The notes beneath the pieces are model-generated. The model did not search any database. It was not told the DNA's origin and saw only the letters and a program-made list of their open reading frames with translations. From assembly GCF_000002075.1 (NCBI RefSeq), contig NW_004797367.1, positions 821,688 through 885,687 on the forward strand: DNA of 64,000 nucleotides. The letters run 5' to 3'. Position 1 is the first letter of the stretch; each line of letters starts with the position of its first letter. Of the stretch, positions 37,700 to 44,200 are shown piece after piece. The DNA comes from Aplysia californica (taxonomy: Eukaryota; Mollusca; Gastropoda; Aplysiida; Aplysiidae). A program made the translations under genes and the position numbers.

Positions 37700-39027
37700 G
37701 TAACAAGTACACATGATATAATACCACCTTCCTATTCAACTAGCTCATGATATAATATGACAAAATCAGCAGATGAAAATAATTTACAAGCACACACAAT
37801 TTAATTAAGCAAAAATATTTCATTTACTTAAGGCTCTACAAAAGTAGAAATCTCACTCAACACAAAAACAAGTCTTGGACCACACTGACAAGAAATCAAG
37901 CAGTTCTTCTAAGACAGTCACTGCAGTACCCCTACCTTGCTCCTCAAAAAGTTGGCAGCTTTCAAAAACTCCTCTCTTGCACGCTGGGACTTGGAGCACC
38001 AAGGAGCGTAATACATGACCACCACAAGTTCATCTCGGCTCAACAGTTGAATAAGGGGAACTAAGGAACCCCTCGGAGAATCTGCGACCATGGCCGTTGG
38101 GGGAAACATGAACTGTGGCTGCTTGGGAGGCATCGTGACCGGCTTCCCTTGGAGGCTGTGAAGACACGCAGAACATGATGATGGGAAAATACCACAGCAA
38201 GAGAACGGCTCATCATCATCATCATCTGCCTCTTTCGTTAGTTAAAGTGATAAGGTTATATAGATCTAGATCTAAGTGCTGAAGATTAGAGGTGTTACAA
38301 GAGTATAAAAAGAAAAGAATGAATGATGTGTGGGCACAGGTGAATGGGTTAACATAACATTTGAAGGTAACATAATCATAATCATTAGCCTCTCTAACTT
38401 GTATAAACACACCCATACTCTCAAACTTCATCATCTGTCTTTTCCATGGTTCATCATACTCCATGAAACAGTAGAGGAACAACGGTAGCTGACTTTAATT
38501 ATTGAAGTAGATCTAGAGTCTAGAATCTAGAATCTAGATCCTATTATGAAGTTCTGGCTGCAAGAATAGGCTTAAATTCTTGCCAAGACTGATCTTACTC
38601 TTAGTCTTAGTCTTATTCTCAGAAAAACAAACCGCAAGCGAAAGATCTTTATTCTGCAATGCTACAAACCCTGCATCAAAAACATTCAGAAGAAAGCCAG
38701 ATGTTGCTTATCAAAAGCCATTGGGGAAAAGAAACAGATGTTGTTAACTAAACATTCAAAAATTGAAAACAAGACAGAAGCCACCGCCCACTAATCTAAG
38801 ACTAAGACAGCCAGAGTAGACCCAATGTTGTTGTAAATTTTCACTTTCATGTGAGCTTGGAATTTCATTCATGCTCACCTGCTTCCATATTTTGCTACTA
38901 GTGTAACAAAAAATGTGAGCAGCAAGCAGCATATCTCAGGGTGACGTGCCATTCCACGAAAGAGGGCATCTGGCCTCCGTAGTATCGCTAAGGTTCGGAC
39001 AACATGTGTTTTGACAACATCCGCCAT
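18028..39027 (-). CDS. TXNDC11: Thioredoxin domain-containing protein 11 (TXNDC11), complete 15-exon gene
   Basis: Fifteen exons on the minus strand join without a phase conflict into 2667 nt, or 888 residues plus TGA. All introns are GT-AG. The ATG at 39027 has an in-frame TGA 18 nt upstream, which supports this start. Residues 32-45 ([14 protein letters not shown]) form one membrane anchor near the N-terminus. A first thioredoxin fold follows with motif APWCSKSQ (Cys103, Ser106). A middle region contains [13 protein letters not shown] and the cysteine pairs VCSVCC and KCSICC. The second thioredoxin fold has HWCGFC (Cys684/Cys687), NDLPWQY and cis-proline in [13 protein letters not shown] helical C-terminus (about 782-870) looks coiled-coil. 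The order and motifs match vertebrate TXNDC11, which is about 960-985 residues. In vertebrates it is an ER-membrane redox protein linked to DUOX maturation and ER-associated degradation; that role here is inferred by orthology. Confidence 0.93.
18930..19112 (-). repeat. Family A SINE-like repeat in TXNDC11 intron 14
   Basis: Contains GAGTTTTACGGAGCTTGCAA, GACGATAGATGTTTTGTTGG and ACCACACAAGAGCATTCATC. The hairpin is decayed. Confidence 0.72.
20050..20495. repeat. Degenerate minisatellite (ACTACCATATTGCTTTTT unit)
   Basis: About 15 imperfect copies of CAGCTATACTACCATATTGC then TTTTT, with unit length drifting around 25-35 bp, in TXNDC11 intron 14. Confidence 0.8.
20795..20970 (-). repeat. Family A SINE-like repeat
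   Basis: Contains GCGCTCGCAACTGCATAAGG, GACGATAGATGTTTGATAGG and CACCAGAGCACCCACCAACC. A CA microsatellite follows its head side. Confidence 0.78.
21003..21115. repeat. CA/CGCACA microsatellite
   Basis: Directly follows the head side of the family A copy at 20795-20970. Confidence 0.9.
21415..21810 (-). repeat. Family F repeat, copy 2
   Basis: Shares GTGTGGATGTCAACAGAGAA, GGGAATCAGGCCTGCTCTGC, CTCTCTAGCCTCAACAGCAC and TTCTACTGTGCATAAGAACA with copy 1. Family A copies lie on both sides. Confidence 0.75.
21893..22066 (-). repeat. Family A SINE-like repeat
   Basis: Contains TTTTTCAGTACTTGCACCAC, GACTAGAGGTGTTACAAGAG and CACCAGAGCACCCGCCAACT. The arms GTACTTG/CAAGTAC pair, a different sequence from other copies. 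Confidence 0.75.
22455..22628 (-). repeat. Family A SINE-like repeat with tRNA-like head attached
   Basis: Tail ACGGCGTTCGCAACTGCATA, body and head CACCTGCCAACCACCCACCA. On the minus strand it is preceded by a tRNA-like segment (22640-22757), which suggests that the full element is tRNA-headed. Confidence 0.75.
22640..22757 (-). repeat. tRNA-like SINE head
   Basis: On the minus strand TGGTGACCCGCTTAGAAGC resembles a pol III A box and GAGTTCAATTCCC a B box, about 45 bp apart. It is not a functional tRNA; no cloverleaf was completed. Confidence 0.5.
22900..23260. repeat. Long GA-rich (polypurine) tract
   Basis: About 350 bp of almost pure purine (GAGAGA, GGGAGA, GGAGG) ending in GATA units at 23207-23240. 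Confidence 0.92.
25861..25941 (-). CDS. TXNDC11: TXNDC11 exon 14
   Basis: It encodes [17 protein letters not shown], then PSVIFFPAR, matching NDLPWEF and LPTVLFFP of vertebrate TXNDC11, with the cis-proline. Phase is 2 in and 2 out. Confidence 0.94.
26060..26235 (+). repeat. GTGGTC-type dispersed repeat, copy 2
   Basis: Contains TCCAAGACAGCCACTCACTG, GAGGAGAAAATTGGTTGTCT, GACAGGTGGACATC and CAACAGGTGGCCATTAGAGC, colinear with copy 1. Confidence 0.6.
26370..26516 (-). repeat. Family B SINE-like repeat in TXNDC11 intron 13
   Basis: Contains TTTGAGTAAAAAGGTGCACA, ACGACACAATAATATATGTC, ACACAGAAACAAC and the shared head TTCCCTCCAACCACTCGC. Confidence 0.65.
26925..27010. repeat. CA microsatellite beside TXNDC11 exon 13
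   Basis: About 35 CA units end roughly 20 bp from the exon 13 donor (a TG run on the transcript strand). Confidence 0.92.
27031..27143 (-). CDS. TXNDC11: TXNDC11 exon 13: second thioredoxin active site (CGFC)
   Basis: It encodes [17 protein letters not shown], then [14 protein letters not shown]. The CGFC motif is intact. The donor is GCTCG/GTGAGG, phase 2, and a long TG run on the transcript strand starts about 20 nt into the intron. Confidence 0.95.
27172..27296. repeat. AAT trinucleotide-rich stretch
   Basis: AATAATAAT units with interruptions, upstream of exon 13 on the transcript strand. Confidence 0.85.
27428..27790. repeat. GGTAT pentanucleotide array with higher-order structure
   Basis: More than 40 TATGG units are interrupted four times by a related block built from GGTACAGTATAGTACAGTAC. 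It lies in TXNDC11 intron 12. Confidence 0.92.
27918..28072 (-). CDS. TXNDC11: TXNDC11 exon 12
   Basis: It encodes [15 protein letters not shown], then [11 protein letters not shown] and [12 protein letters not shown]. It aligns with vertebrate ITEVTTDTFWEVVLQKQDV just before the second thioredoxin active site. The donor is ATG/GTAAGC. Confidence 0.9.
28150..28340 (-). repeat. Family A SINE-like repeat in TXNDC11 intron 11
   Basis: Contains CTACAGCACTTGCAAACAAA, AAAGGTGTTACTACTA, AATAGATGTTTGATATGAAT and CAGAGCAACCGCCAGCCACC. Confidence 0.72.
28460..28588 (-). repeat. Family B SINE-like repeat
   Basis: Contains CTTGAGTAAAGAAGCACATC, ACACAATTTCAGTCATTTAG and the head TAGCACCCTCCAACCATTCG. 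Confidence 0.72.
28688..28850 (-). repeat. Family A SINE-like repeat in TXNDC11 intron 11
   Basis: Contains TTTTACCGCACTTGCAATAC, GATTAGAGGTGTTACAAGAG and CACCAGAGCACCCCCAACCA. Confidence 0.75.
28899..28947 (-). CDS. TXNDC11: TXNDC11 exon 11 (49 nt)
   Basis: It encodes [16 protein letters not shown], resembling the vertebrate KEESHYILDP. It is short and was placed by phase: 0 in, 1 out, acceptor CCTCAG, donor GTGAGT. Confidence 0.82.
29333..29395. repeat. CA microsatellite in TXNDC11 intron 10
   Basis: About 30 pure CA units, about 90 bp downstream of the exon 10 donor on the transcript strand. Confidence 0.92.
29483..30088 (-). CDS. TXNDC11: TXNDC11 exon 10 (606 nt, cysteine-rich middle region)
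   Basis: It encodes 202 residues starting [16 protein letters not shown] and ending SATVLFDKQ. Two cysteine clusters (CSVCC...C, NCS...DC, KCSICC) correspond to the HNVCELCV region of vertebrate TXNDC11. The conserved [13 protein letters not shown] end aligns with LFWLYAERLG. The donor is CAA/GTGAGT. Confidence 0.9.
30968..31171 (-). CDS. TXNDC11: TXNDC11 exon 9
   Basis: It encodes [17 protein letters not shown], then [19 protein letters not shown] and AIAQSLK. It is phase 0 at both ends. Its acceptor (CCCAACAG) is the first unit of a tandem repeat running through 31440. Confidence 0.85.
31160..31470. repeat. Minisatellite of about 53 bp seeded at the TXNDC11 exon 9 acceptor
   Basis: Units CAGCTGTTGGGG, AGTACATACAAACT, TATATTTACATTTGTTCACA recur at spacings of about 55, 47, 53, 55 and 53 bp. 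The first unit contains the exon 9 acceptor. Confidence 0.8.
31700..31800. repeat. Detached minisatellite unit with a degenerate copy of the exon 9 start
   Basis: AGAAGTGGAAGGCCACTGCC resembles the exon sequence CGGAAGTGGAGGGCAACCGT and is followed by AGTATATACAAATTATATAT and TTTGTTCACAAAGAAACGGT. Confidence 0.6.
32490..32630 (-). repeat. Family B SINE-like repeat in TXNDC11 intron 8
   Basis: Contains AGAAAAGCACACAGACGCAA, GACAGAAACGACAGAGGGAA and a head fragment TTGGCACCCTCTGATCACC. Confidence 0.62.
32776..32907 (-). CDS. TXNDC11: TXNDC11 exon 8
   Basis: It encodes [16 protein letters not shown] and [18 protein letters not shown], like the vertebrate KGPALFLFIPFNPLAES. It is phase 0 at both ends with donor GTG/GTGAGA. 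Confidence 0.9.
33295..33363 (-). CDS. TXNDC11: TXNDC11 exon 7 (69 nt)
   Basis: It encodes [19 protein letters not shown] then NKGQ, phase 0 at both ends. It matches the vertebrate segment YTAENICKWALENQ in placement. It is symmetric, so skipping it would keep frame. Confidence 0.87.
33840..33985 (-). repeat. tRNA-headed SINE (family H), partial, in TXNDC11 intron 6
   Basis: The minus strand reads CAGTGGTATAATATTTAGGT, then ACCTGAGCTAGATTCCTGCC, GGAGAATTTTTGTGGAGTAT and CAGCCTGGGTTGACTCTGAC, the H head and body. Confidence 0.5.
34141..34253 (-). CDS. TXNDC11: TXNDC11 exon 6
   Basis: It encodes [15 protein letters not shown], then [20 protein letters not shown]. The acceptor TCCTCAG was chosen because the earlier AG would open into a stop in the required phase. 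Confidence 0.88.
34787..34880 (-). CDS. TXNDC11: TXNDC11 exon 5
   Basis: It encodes [14 protein letters not shown], then [11 protein letters not shown], matching the 'GYFEFSGSPQPPGY' to 'FFTSAL' part of vertebrate TXNDC11 in position and character. The donor is AGAG/GTGAGC, phase 1. Confidence 0.88.
35205..35345 (-). repeat. Family A SINE-like repeat in TXNDC11 intron 4, head missing
   Basis: Arms GGCACTTG and AAGTGCC are intact, followed by AAGATAGATGTTTGATAGGA. It stops at GGAGCAATTTG without the CACCCGCC head. Confidence 0.75.
35496..35602 (-). CDS. TXNDC11: TXNDC11 exon 4
   Basis: It encodes [16 protein letters not shown] and [20 protein letters not shown], the last helix of the first thioredoxin fold and the linker. 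It ends in phase 0 at GAG/GTGAGC. A SINE starts only 31 bp upstream of its acceptor. Confidence 0.9.
35633..36145 (+). mobile_element. tRNA-derived SINE, about 510 bp, near complete
   Basis: It starts with a tRNA-like head: an A-box-like TGGCCTTGAGGTG and a textbook B box GGTTCGAATCC at 35692-35702. A pyrimidine-rich body follows, then TCGCGCGCGCAAGTTGCGCA and a GGCCGCCACCCGC segment. The tail carries the hairpin CACTC/GAGTG (36091-36095 with 36116-36120) and ends TTGTAAAACACTTATTAAAA. It lies antisense in TXNDC11 intron 3, 31 bp from the exon 4 acceptor. Confidence 0.8.
36265..36398 (-). repeat. Family B SINE-like repeat in TXNDC11 intron 3
   Basis: Contains GAGGGAAAGAAAAGAAGTAG, ACCCTACCAGTGGCCTCC and CCCAACCACCTGC. 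The tail part is weak. Confidence 0.6.
36861..36981 (-). CDS. TXNDC11: TXNDC11 exon 3
   Basis: It encodes [31 protein letters not shown] and DGYRYS, the second half of the first thioredoxin fold including the FP turn. It has no supplied translation and was found by phase and homology. The donor is TCAG/GTACGA, phase 1. Confidence 0.9.
37312..37400 (-). repeat. Family B SINE-like repeat, head replaced by GA microsatellite
   Basis: Contains TGTTTGAGTAAAGAGAAGCA and ACAACGACAGTCATTTAATG. Where the AGAAACGACAGAGGG block is expected the sequence expands into the GA array at 37440-37697. Confidence 0.6.
37440..37697. repeat. GA microsatellite in TXNDC11 intron 2
   Basis: Long GAGAGA array with GGGA units; it adjoins a family B tail. 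Confidence 0.92.
37936..38155 (-). CDS. TXNDC11: TXNDC11 exon 2: first thioredoxin active-site region
   Basis: The acceptor is CTTCACAG and the donor GCAAG/GTAGGG. It encodes residues 50-123, including [14 protein letters not shown]. The usual second cysteine of CxxC is serine here. Confidence 0.92.
38270..38312 (-). repeat. Family A fragment
   Basis: Only AAGTGCTGAAGATTAGAGGT and GTTACAAGAGT remain, in TXNDC11 intron 1. Confidence 0.55.
38495..38542. repeat. TCTAGA-rich short repeat
   Basis: Palindromic TCTAGA units (GTCTAGAATCTAGAATCTAG) beside TXNDC11 exon 2. Confidence 0.7.
38879..39027 (-). CDS. TXNDC11: TXNDC11 exon 1: start codon and membrane anchor
   Basis: It encodes residues 1-50, beginning [13 protein letters not shown]. 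The hydrophobic stretch [14 protein letters not shown] after a basic segment predicts a type II signal anchor. The donor is AAGCAG/GTGAGC, phase 2. Confidence 0.88.
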
Positions 39028-39185
39028 TGACGGACTAACACGTCACGGAGAAGTTTAGACATTATCGCCCTTGTGGCGAGCTCTTCAGTGCCAGATTTTA
39101 TTTATTGTTTACCTACTTGGAACTGGTTCAAAGTTCAAAGGAAAGAGGGTGTAAAATAAATAATAATAATAATTAGATAATTATG

Positions 39186-39306
39186 TTGAGAACAACTAAA
39201 CGAAATCCTCTTCGCTGACGACTTGAGCCTCATACACCAAGACGAGGACAGGCTCCAAGAGCATACATGTACCACTAGCCTAAATATTGAACAAAGCAGG
39301 AGTGAA
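39186..39306 (+). mobile_element. Second LINE reverse-transcriptase fragment
   Basis: The plus strand reads EILFADDLSLIHQDEDRLQE, then SLNIEQSRSEVI before a stop. FADD followed by a LNI-x-KSE-type segment is the RT catalytic region. It differs in sequence and strand from the copy at 41300-42310. Only about 120 bp are recognisable, just upstream of TXNDC11 exon 1. Confidence 0.65.
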
Positions 39307-40035
39307 GTAATATAATACGGAATGAAAGTAAGCACAAATTATAGCGAGACGACAGCAAACCTGCGCACTTTTCATTCATAGGCCTACCCATAATATTATG
39401 AATAATTATTATACCCCTTGCTTGCACCTCACAATCAACATGGTTACGCCAATTAAAAACTTTCTTGATAAAATGACGATCCCAAAAGGAAACAACACAC
39501 CATATAGATTTAGGTTATAACGGTTTTTTGAAGACAGAAATCTAATTGATCTGTCAACTAATTTTTGTTTAATCACTGTCAACTGAAAAATAGGAAGAGA
39601 AAGAAATTCGTCGTCGGCAACTTTTTTTCCGAGTCAGAGGGTCTGCTATTGATCGGTAACGCACGATTCGTGTGCGTACTGAGAAGACCCTTTCTTTCCA
39701 AGAGCCTCTCTTTCTTTTTTCCTTCTGCCTGACTTCGACTTTCGTGTGAAAATAAAAGTGATAATAAAGTGTGTGTGTCGCGCGGTGTGTGTGTGTGTGT
39801 GATAGAATGATACACATGAAAGACTAAGAAATAGCACAGCGGCGCTGCGGCTGGGGCACAAATGCAATTCGAAGATGTCACTCACGAACGAGTTCATAGT
39901 AATAGGCCTATTAATTATAGTATAGTATACATAGCTTTTGAACATATTATGCCGGTGTCCGGGTGCACTAATATCTTGCTTCAATACCGTGTAGATGTAG
40001 GTGCTGAAGCTCACACTTTTTTCTGACGATGGGAA

Positions 40036-40072
<37 letters not shown>

Positions 40073-40096
40073 ACACTGTGTGTGTGTGTGTGTCAC

Positions 40097-40145
<49 letters not shown>
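40036..40145. repeat. GT microsatellite with two TCACACTG breaks
   Basis: Three GT runs are separated by two identical TGTCACACTGTG units. Confidence 0.92.
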
Positions 40146-40146
<1 letters not shown>

Positions 40147-40194
40147 AGTGTATGTGAGAGAGCGAATCATAATATAATATCGGTATTCGTTATT

Positions 40195-40870
40195 TTGGTA
40201 AGTGTTTTACGGTGCTGGCAACTGCATAAGTTCATATATGAGCACACAGGATACATTTTACATTTTCAGGTTGGTAGGAATTAATTTTGAATTTTGCCTG
40301 GGAGGCGGCCGAAGCCTATTTTTATCGATTTTGGACAACCAAGGGATCTTTTACGTGCGCAACTTGCAAACGGGACCTCCGAGATTGTTCGCCCTTATTC
40401 GAGAAGGCTAGCTGGCATACCTTACCTACCCTATGAGCAGGGTTCATTTCATTGTATATTGTTTCAACAAGCGACATCCTTGCATTCCGGACACGCCCTT
40501 TGATGTTCCGTTACTCTCTCTAAAATGTCGCGGAGGGTCTTTCTACTGATTGTGCCAGTGCATATCTGATTGGACGTTCTTCTGTTCTTTCCTGCAAGGG
40601 TGCCAGTTTTTCTGTCTCCTTTCTGTAGGCTACTCCCAAAATCATCATCATCTCCACAGCAGTGGCCTCTGCCTCCTTATCTTCCTCTCCAATCAGGTGG
40701 CGAGAGAGACATTTCAGGATTGAACCGTGCTGTCTACTGTCTACTGAGGCGGCCTCACCACCCAGTCTGTCGGCTTTTTCATTTCCTTAAACCCCTGCAT
40801 GGCCAGGCCAGAAAATCCATGTGATCAGGGGTGTGGCTGAAAGACAACGGTAAGAACCAAGAAGTAGCAA
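40195..40870 (-). mobile_element. Second, rearranged copy of the 35.6 kb SINE
   Basis: In reverse orientation it has the tail (AAGTGTTTTACGGTGCT...TGAGCACA), the GGCGGCCGAAGCC and ACGTGCGCAACTTGC segments, and further on the segment GATCAGGGGTGTGGCTGAAAG that matches 35866-35914. The middle (about 40400-40560) does not match and may be a foreign insert or divergence. The tRNA-like head was not found. Confidence 0.6.
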
Positions 40871-41029
40871 TACAATTTAGAAAGGCTGCAGGAGCCCAAT
40901 GGAGGGGGCAAAGGGTGGGGGGGGGGGGGGGAGAAAGTGGAAATGAAAGCAGACGACCGAGTATGGTTCGAGAGCATGAAAGAAGGTGAAAGGGGGAAAT
41001 TTTATTGAAAAATGTTTTCTGTTGCTGCC

Positions 41030-41208
41030 AGTTTTAGTAAGAGTTTTACGGCACTTGCAACACAATAAGGTATATAAGTGCCGAAGAATAGATTGTGTAT
41101 TACAAGAGAGTAACATACACAGAAATGAAGGAAGGGAGATAAAGACGATAGATGTTTGATAGGAAAGAAGGAGCAATCCACACCAGAGCACCCACCAACC
41201 ACCCATGT
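41030..41208 (-). repeat. Family A SINE-like repeat
   Basis: Full-length copy with a perfect 8 bp stem CGGCACTT (41049-41056) and AAGTGCCG (41076-41083), and head CACCCACCAACCACCCATG. It lies beside the LINE remnant. Confidence 0.8.
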
Positions 41209-41299
41209 TGCTGTCAGGTTTCGAACGTGGGGACCTATTGAACGAGAGGCGAACACGGTAACCTCCAGAACACGAGAGTCCACTGATAAAGGCCTATCG

Positions 41300-42310
41300 G
41301 TATTTAGTCGCGTTTATTCACATATGGCGTTTAGGGTAGCAACAAAGGATCTCCAGCTCTGTCTGTTTTGAGCCATCTTGGTCAGCGTTCCCCACGAATG
41401 ATTCCAGGACTTCATTTCAGACTCTACTGTGCGTCTCCAGGTCACTTTGGGTCTGCCCCTTTTGCGACGTCCTTCGGGTGTCCAGTGGAGGGCAGTCTTC
41501 ACAAAAGAGTTTGGTTCTCTTCTCAGAACATGTCCAATCCATCTCCATCTTCTCCTTTTTATTATGGTGGTCATGTCCTCTTGCTTACATTTACGTAACA
41601 GATCTGCGTTGGAAATCTTGTCGGGCAAAAGATTTTGAGTATTTGGCGTAAGCTGGTTGTATGAAAGGAAGATAGCTTGGCACGGTCATGATCAGTCATC
41701 CTCCAGCATTCAGCTCCATATAGGAGTGTGGATAGTACACAGCTGTTATACAGCTTTAACTTGGTTTGTATACTAAACTGCCCTGACTTCCAGAAGTTGA
41801 TCATGCTTCTGTGTACAGATCTTGCCTTGCCGAGTCTGTTCATGATGTCTTCCTTTGTGCCGCCGTCAGTTTTGATTATGCTGCCTAGGTAGGTAAATGT
41901 GTCTGTTATAGGTCTGTGTTGTTCACCCTAATCAGCGTTGGAGAGTCTACATTCAGTGTCATCACTTCTGTTTTCTTCTGGCTTATTCTTAACCCAACCT
42001 GGCGCCCATATTTGCGGAGTCTGTTTTTTTTCTCCTGCATGTGCTGGCTGGTATGGGAGAATAGTGCAAGGTCGTCGACAAAGTCAAGATCCTCGAGGGT
42101 GGAGAAGAGGGTCCACCTTATGCCTCTTGATGTATCCTCTGTTGTTTTCCTCATGACCCAGTCAATGGCCAGGTTGAACAGAATTGTTGACACGTTGCAT
42201 CCTTGTCTAACTCCTGTCTTTACCTCAAAAGCAGTGGTACTGTTTCCAACAACGCACTTGATTATTCACATATAAATCTCCCTTATTACTTTCTCTTTAG
42301 GCTAGCCTGC
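41300..42310 (-). mobile_element. LINE (non-LTR retrotransposon) fragment, 3' part of reverse transcriptase
   Basis: Minus-strand frames read, in order, FEVKTGVRQGCNVSTILFNL, then DLDFVDDLALFSHT (the RT catalytic box, FVDD), then STLLYGAECWRMT, then RRRWRWIGHVLRREPNSFVK and RRKRGRPKVTWRRTVESEMK. This order is that of the RT palm and thumb and the C-terminal part of many animal LINEs (RTE, CR1 or I-like; clade not decided). The 5' half with the endonuclease is absent. The pieces lie in three frames, with breaks near 41880 and 41600, and a TGA lies upstream of the first, so this is a dead 5'-truncated copy. It lies between TXNDC11 and SEC31. Confidence 0.85.
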
Positions 42311-42377
42311 TTCTTTGTGCCCATACAGAATCTGCTGTAAATACTATATTCCGCCTTCCCACGGAGGTTTATTTTTT

Positions 42378-42540
42378 AGTTTGCGTTTGCAACAAAATAC
42401 GGTCATATAAGTGTCGAAGTTTGAGGTGTTACGAGAGAGTAACAAACACAAAAAAGAAGAAAGAGAGATGAAGACGATATATGTTATTTATAGCAAAGTT
42501 CAGGAGCAAACCACACCAGAGCACCCGCCTACCACACACC
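42378..42540 (-). repeat. Family A SINE-like repeat
   Basis: Contains TTGCGTTTGCAACAAAATAC, GAGGTGTTACGAGAGAGTAA and CACCAGAGCACCCGCCTACC. Confidence 0.72.
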
Positions 42541-42884
42541 ACGGGAGAGGCTTGCTGTATTGTGAAGTCACGACACAATACAGCAAGCCTCTCCTCTCAC
42601 AGGAAATTACCGGTAGCGAGCAGAAAGCAAAAACACATGTTCGCAAGCCTACGATTACTCGTCTGACTTAAAGATAGTACGCATATAATACAGAATCTTT
42701 GGCTGACTCTGCTTCTATCTCGAATCCCAAAAGCTGATTCTATTCGGGACTGTGGAGAAGCGTAGGACACGCGTGTTAAAAAAAGCGTAACAAAGGTATC
42801 CTGAAAATGTCTCTGAGGGACTTCCAATATAAATCCGTCAATATGGTCGAGCCCAGCACCTGACAGACCTTCTAGGAGATTTGC

Positions 42885-43020
42885 TTGAGTAAGGAGAAGC
42901 ACATCGACACAATAATGTTCATTTACTGCTGGAATAAAGTAAGACAGCCAGACAGAAACAACAAAGGGAAAGTAAAGAAGTCGGACCTACCACCAGTGGC
43001 GCCCTCCAACCACCCACCTA
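42885..43020 (-). repeat. Family B SINE-like repeat, reference copy
   Basis: Best copy: TTGCTTGAGTAAGGAGAAGC, ACATCGACACAATAATGTTC, AGACAGAAACAACAAAGGGA and head CAGTGGCGCCCTCCAACCAC. Confidence 0.75.
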
Positions 43021-43667
43021 CAAGGAGAGCATCAATCACAGTGGGCAGCAGTTCATGACCTTTCAAGAATGCTGAAGCCAAGAGATAAATCTGCAAGCTG
43101 CGCAAATCCACGAGTGGAAATGAAGCAGTTAACTGCTCAAAATGAGGCAAACTTATTTTCTCTACCAGAGTTTGTCTCATTAGCCTTAACAAAAGCAGAG
43201 ACCATAAGTCACCTTATCTTTTATATCTTCTATTTCGCCGAACTCCAGTCAGAGGCGCCCTCAAACCACCTTCAGTTACATTACAAGTACAAGATGGAAA
43301 GACATGAATGGGAACTTTAGGACGAGGATCAGGCTTTGAGCTTTTTGAAGAAAATGATAAAAACACAGGCAAGTTAACAGAGCGCCCTGGTGAAAGGACA
43401 GTACATGTATAGTTTCCTTGAACAGTGAAGACCTCAACTTCAGATCCTACTCCCAGGCTCCAGGTCAAATGCTAGGACAGACGACCTCTTCAGAGAGAGG
43501 GTCGGAGAACTCCTGCCTCCATAACTGGGACCCAAGATAAAAATTCTATGTTTTTGTTTGAATAAGAGATGTACAGCACTTGCAACACAGGCTGGTCGTA
43601 ACATACAGCGTATTTCCATTTTTTTAAACAGCGAAAACAGGTCATAACAAAGAGTGAGCTTATGTTT

Positions 43668-43848
43668 TGTTTTAGTAAAGGTTTTACGGCGCTCGCAACT
43701 CCATAAGGTCATACGAGCGCCAGAAGATTAGAGGTGTCACAAGAGAGTAACAAACATAAAAAAAGAAAAAGAGGAGATAAGGACGATAGATGTTTGATAG
43801 GAAAGAAGGAGCAAACCACACCAGAGCACCCGCCAACCACCCACAGAG
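43668..43848 (-). repeat. Family A SINE-like repeat, best-preserved hairpin
   Basis: Perfect 8 bp stem GGCGCTCG (43688-43695) and CGAGCGCC (43714-43721) around an 18-base loop, then GATTAGAGGTGTCACAAGAG and head CACCCGCCAACCACCCACAG. Confidence 0.82.
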
Positions 43849-43934
43849 TGAGCTTAAGAAAAAGTCACATTTTCAATGTAAAATAAAAAAAGGAGATACA
43901 ACAAGAAAGCATTGAGGTCGCGATACATTAGTGA

Positions 43935-44065
43935 CTAAATTAGTGCCAAAGATTCAAGGTGTTACTAGAGGGTTTCATTTAAAAAAATTTTTAACGGAGG
44001 AGGTAAAAAGAATGTTTGATAGGAAAGGAGCAAACAACACCAGAGCACCCTCCAATGACCCACAA
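43935..44065 (-). repeat. Family A SINE-like repeat, decayed
   Basis: Contains AAGATTCAAGGTGTTACTAG, AATGTTTGATAGGAAAGGAG and CACCAGAGCACCCTCCAATG. Confidence 0.65.
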
Positions 44066-44074
44066 AAAGAAATC

Positions 44075-44200
44075 TGGAGTAAAGAAAAACGCACAGACAC
44101 AAAAACACCTGTATAGCAAACAAAACAGACAGACAGGAACGAGAAGGTGAAAAAAAAGAGTAGGATTTACAGTGGCACCTTTCAAACATCCCAAAAAAGA
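44075..44200 (-). repeat. Family B SINE-like repeat
   Basis: Contains TGGAGTAAAGAAAAACGCAC, GACAGACAGGAACGAGAAGG and head CAGTGGCACCTTTCAAACAT. It follows a family A copy. Confidence 0.68.

Noticed and set aside
37359-37739. 126-residue Ser/Leu repeat frame
   Set aside because: It is the GA microsatellite in TXNDC11 intron 2.
9665-44065. Evenly repeated family A copies as a CRISPR-like or satellite array
   Set aside because: Copies are dispersed at irregular distances and diverged, with unique DNA between them; they are interspersed repeats.
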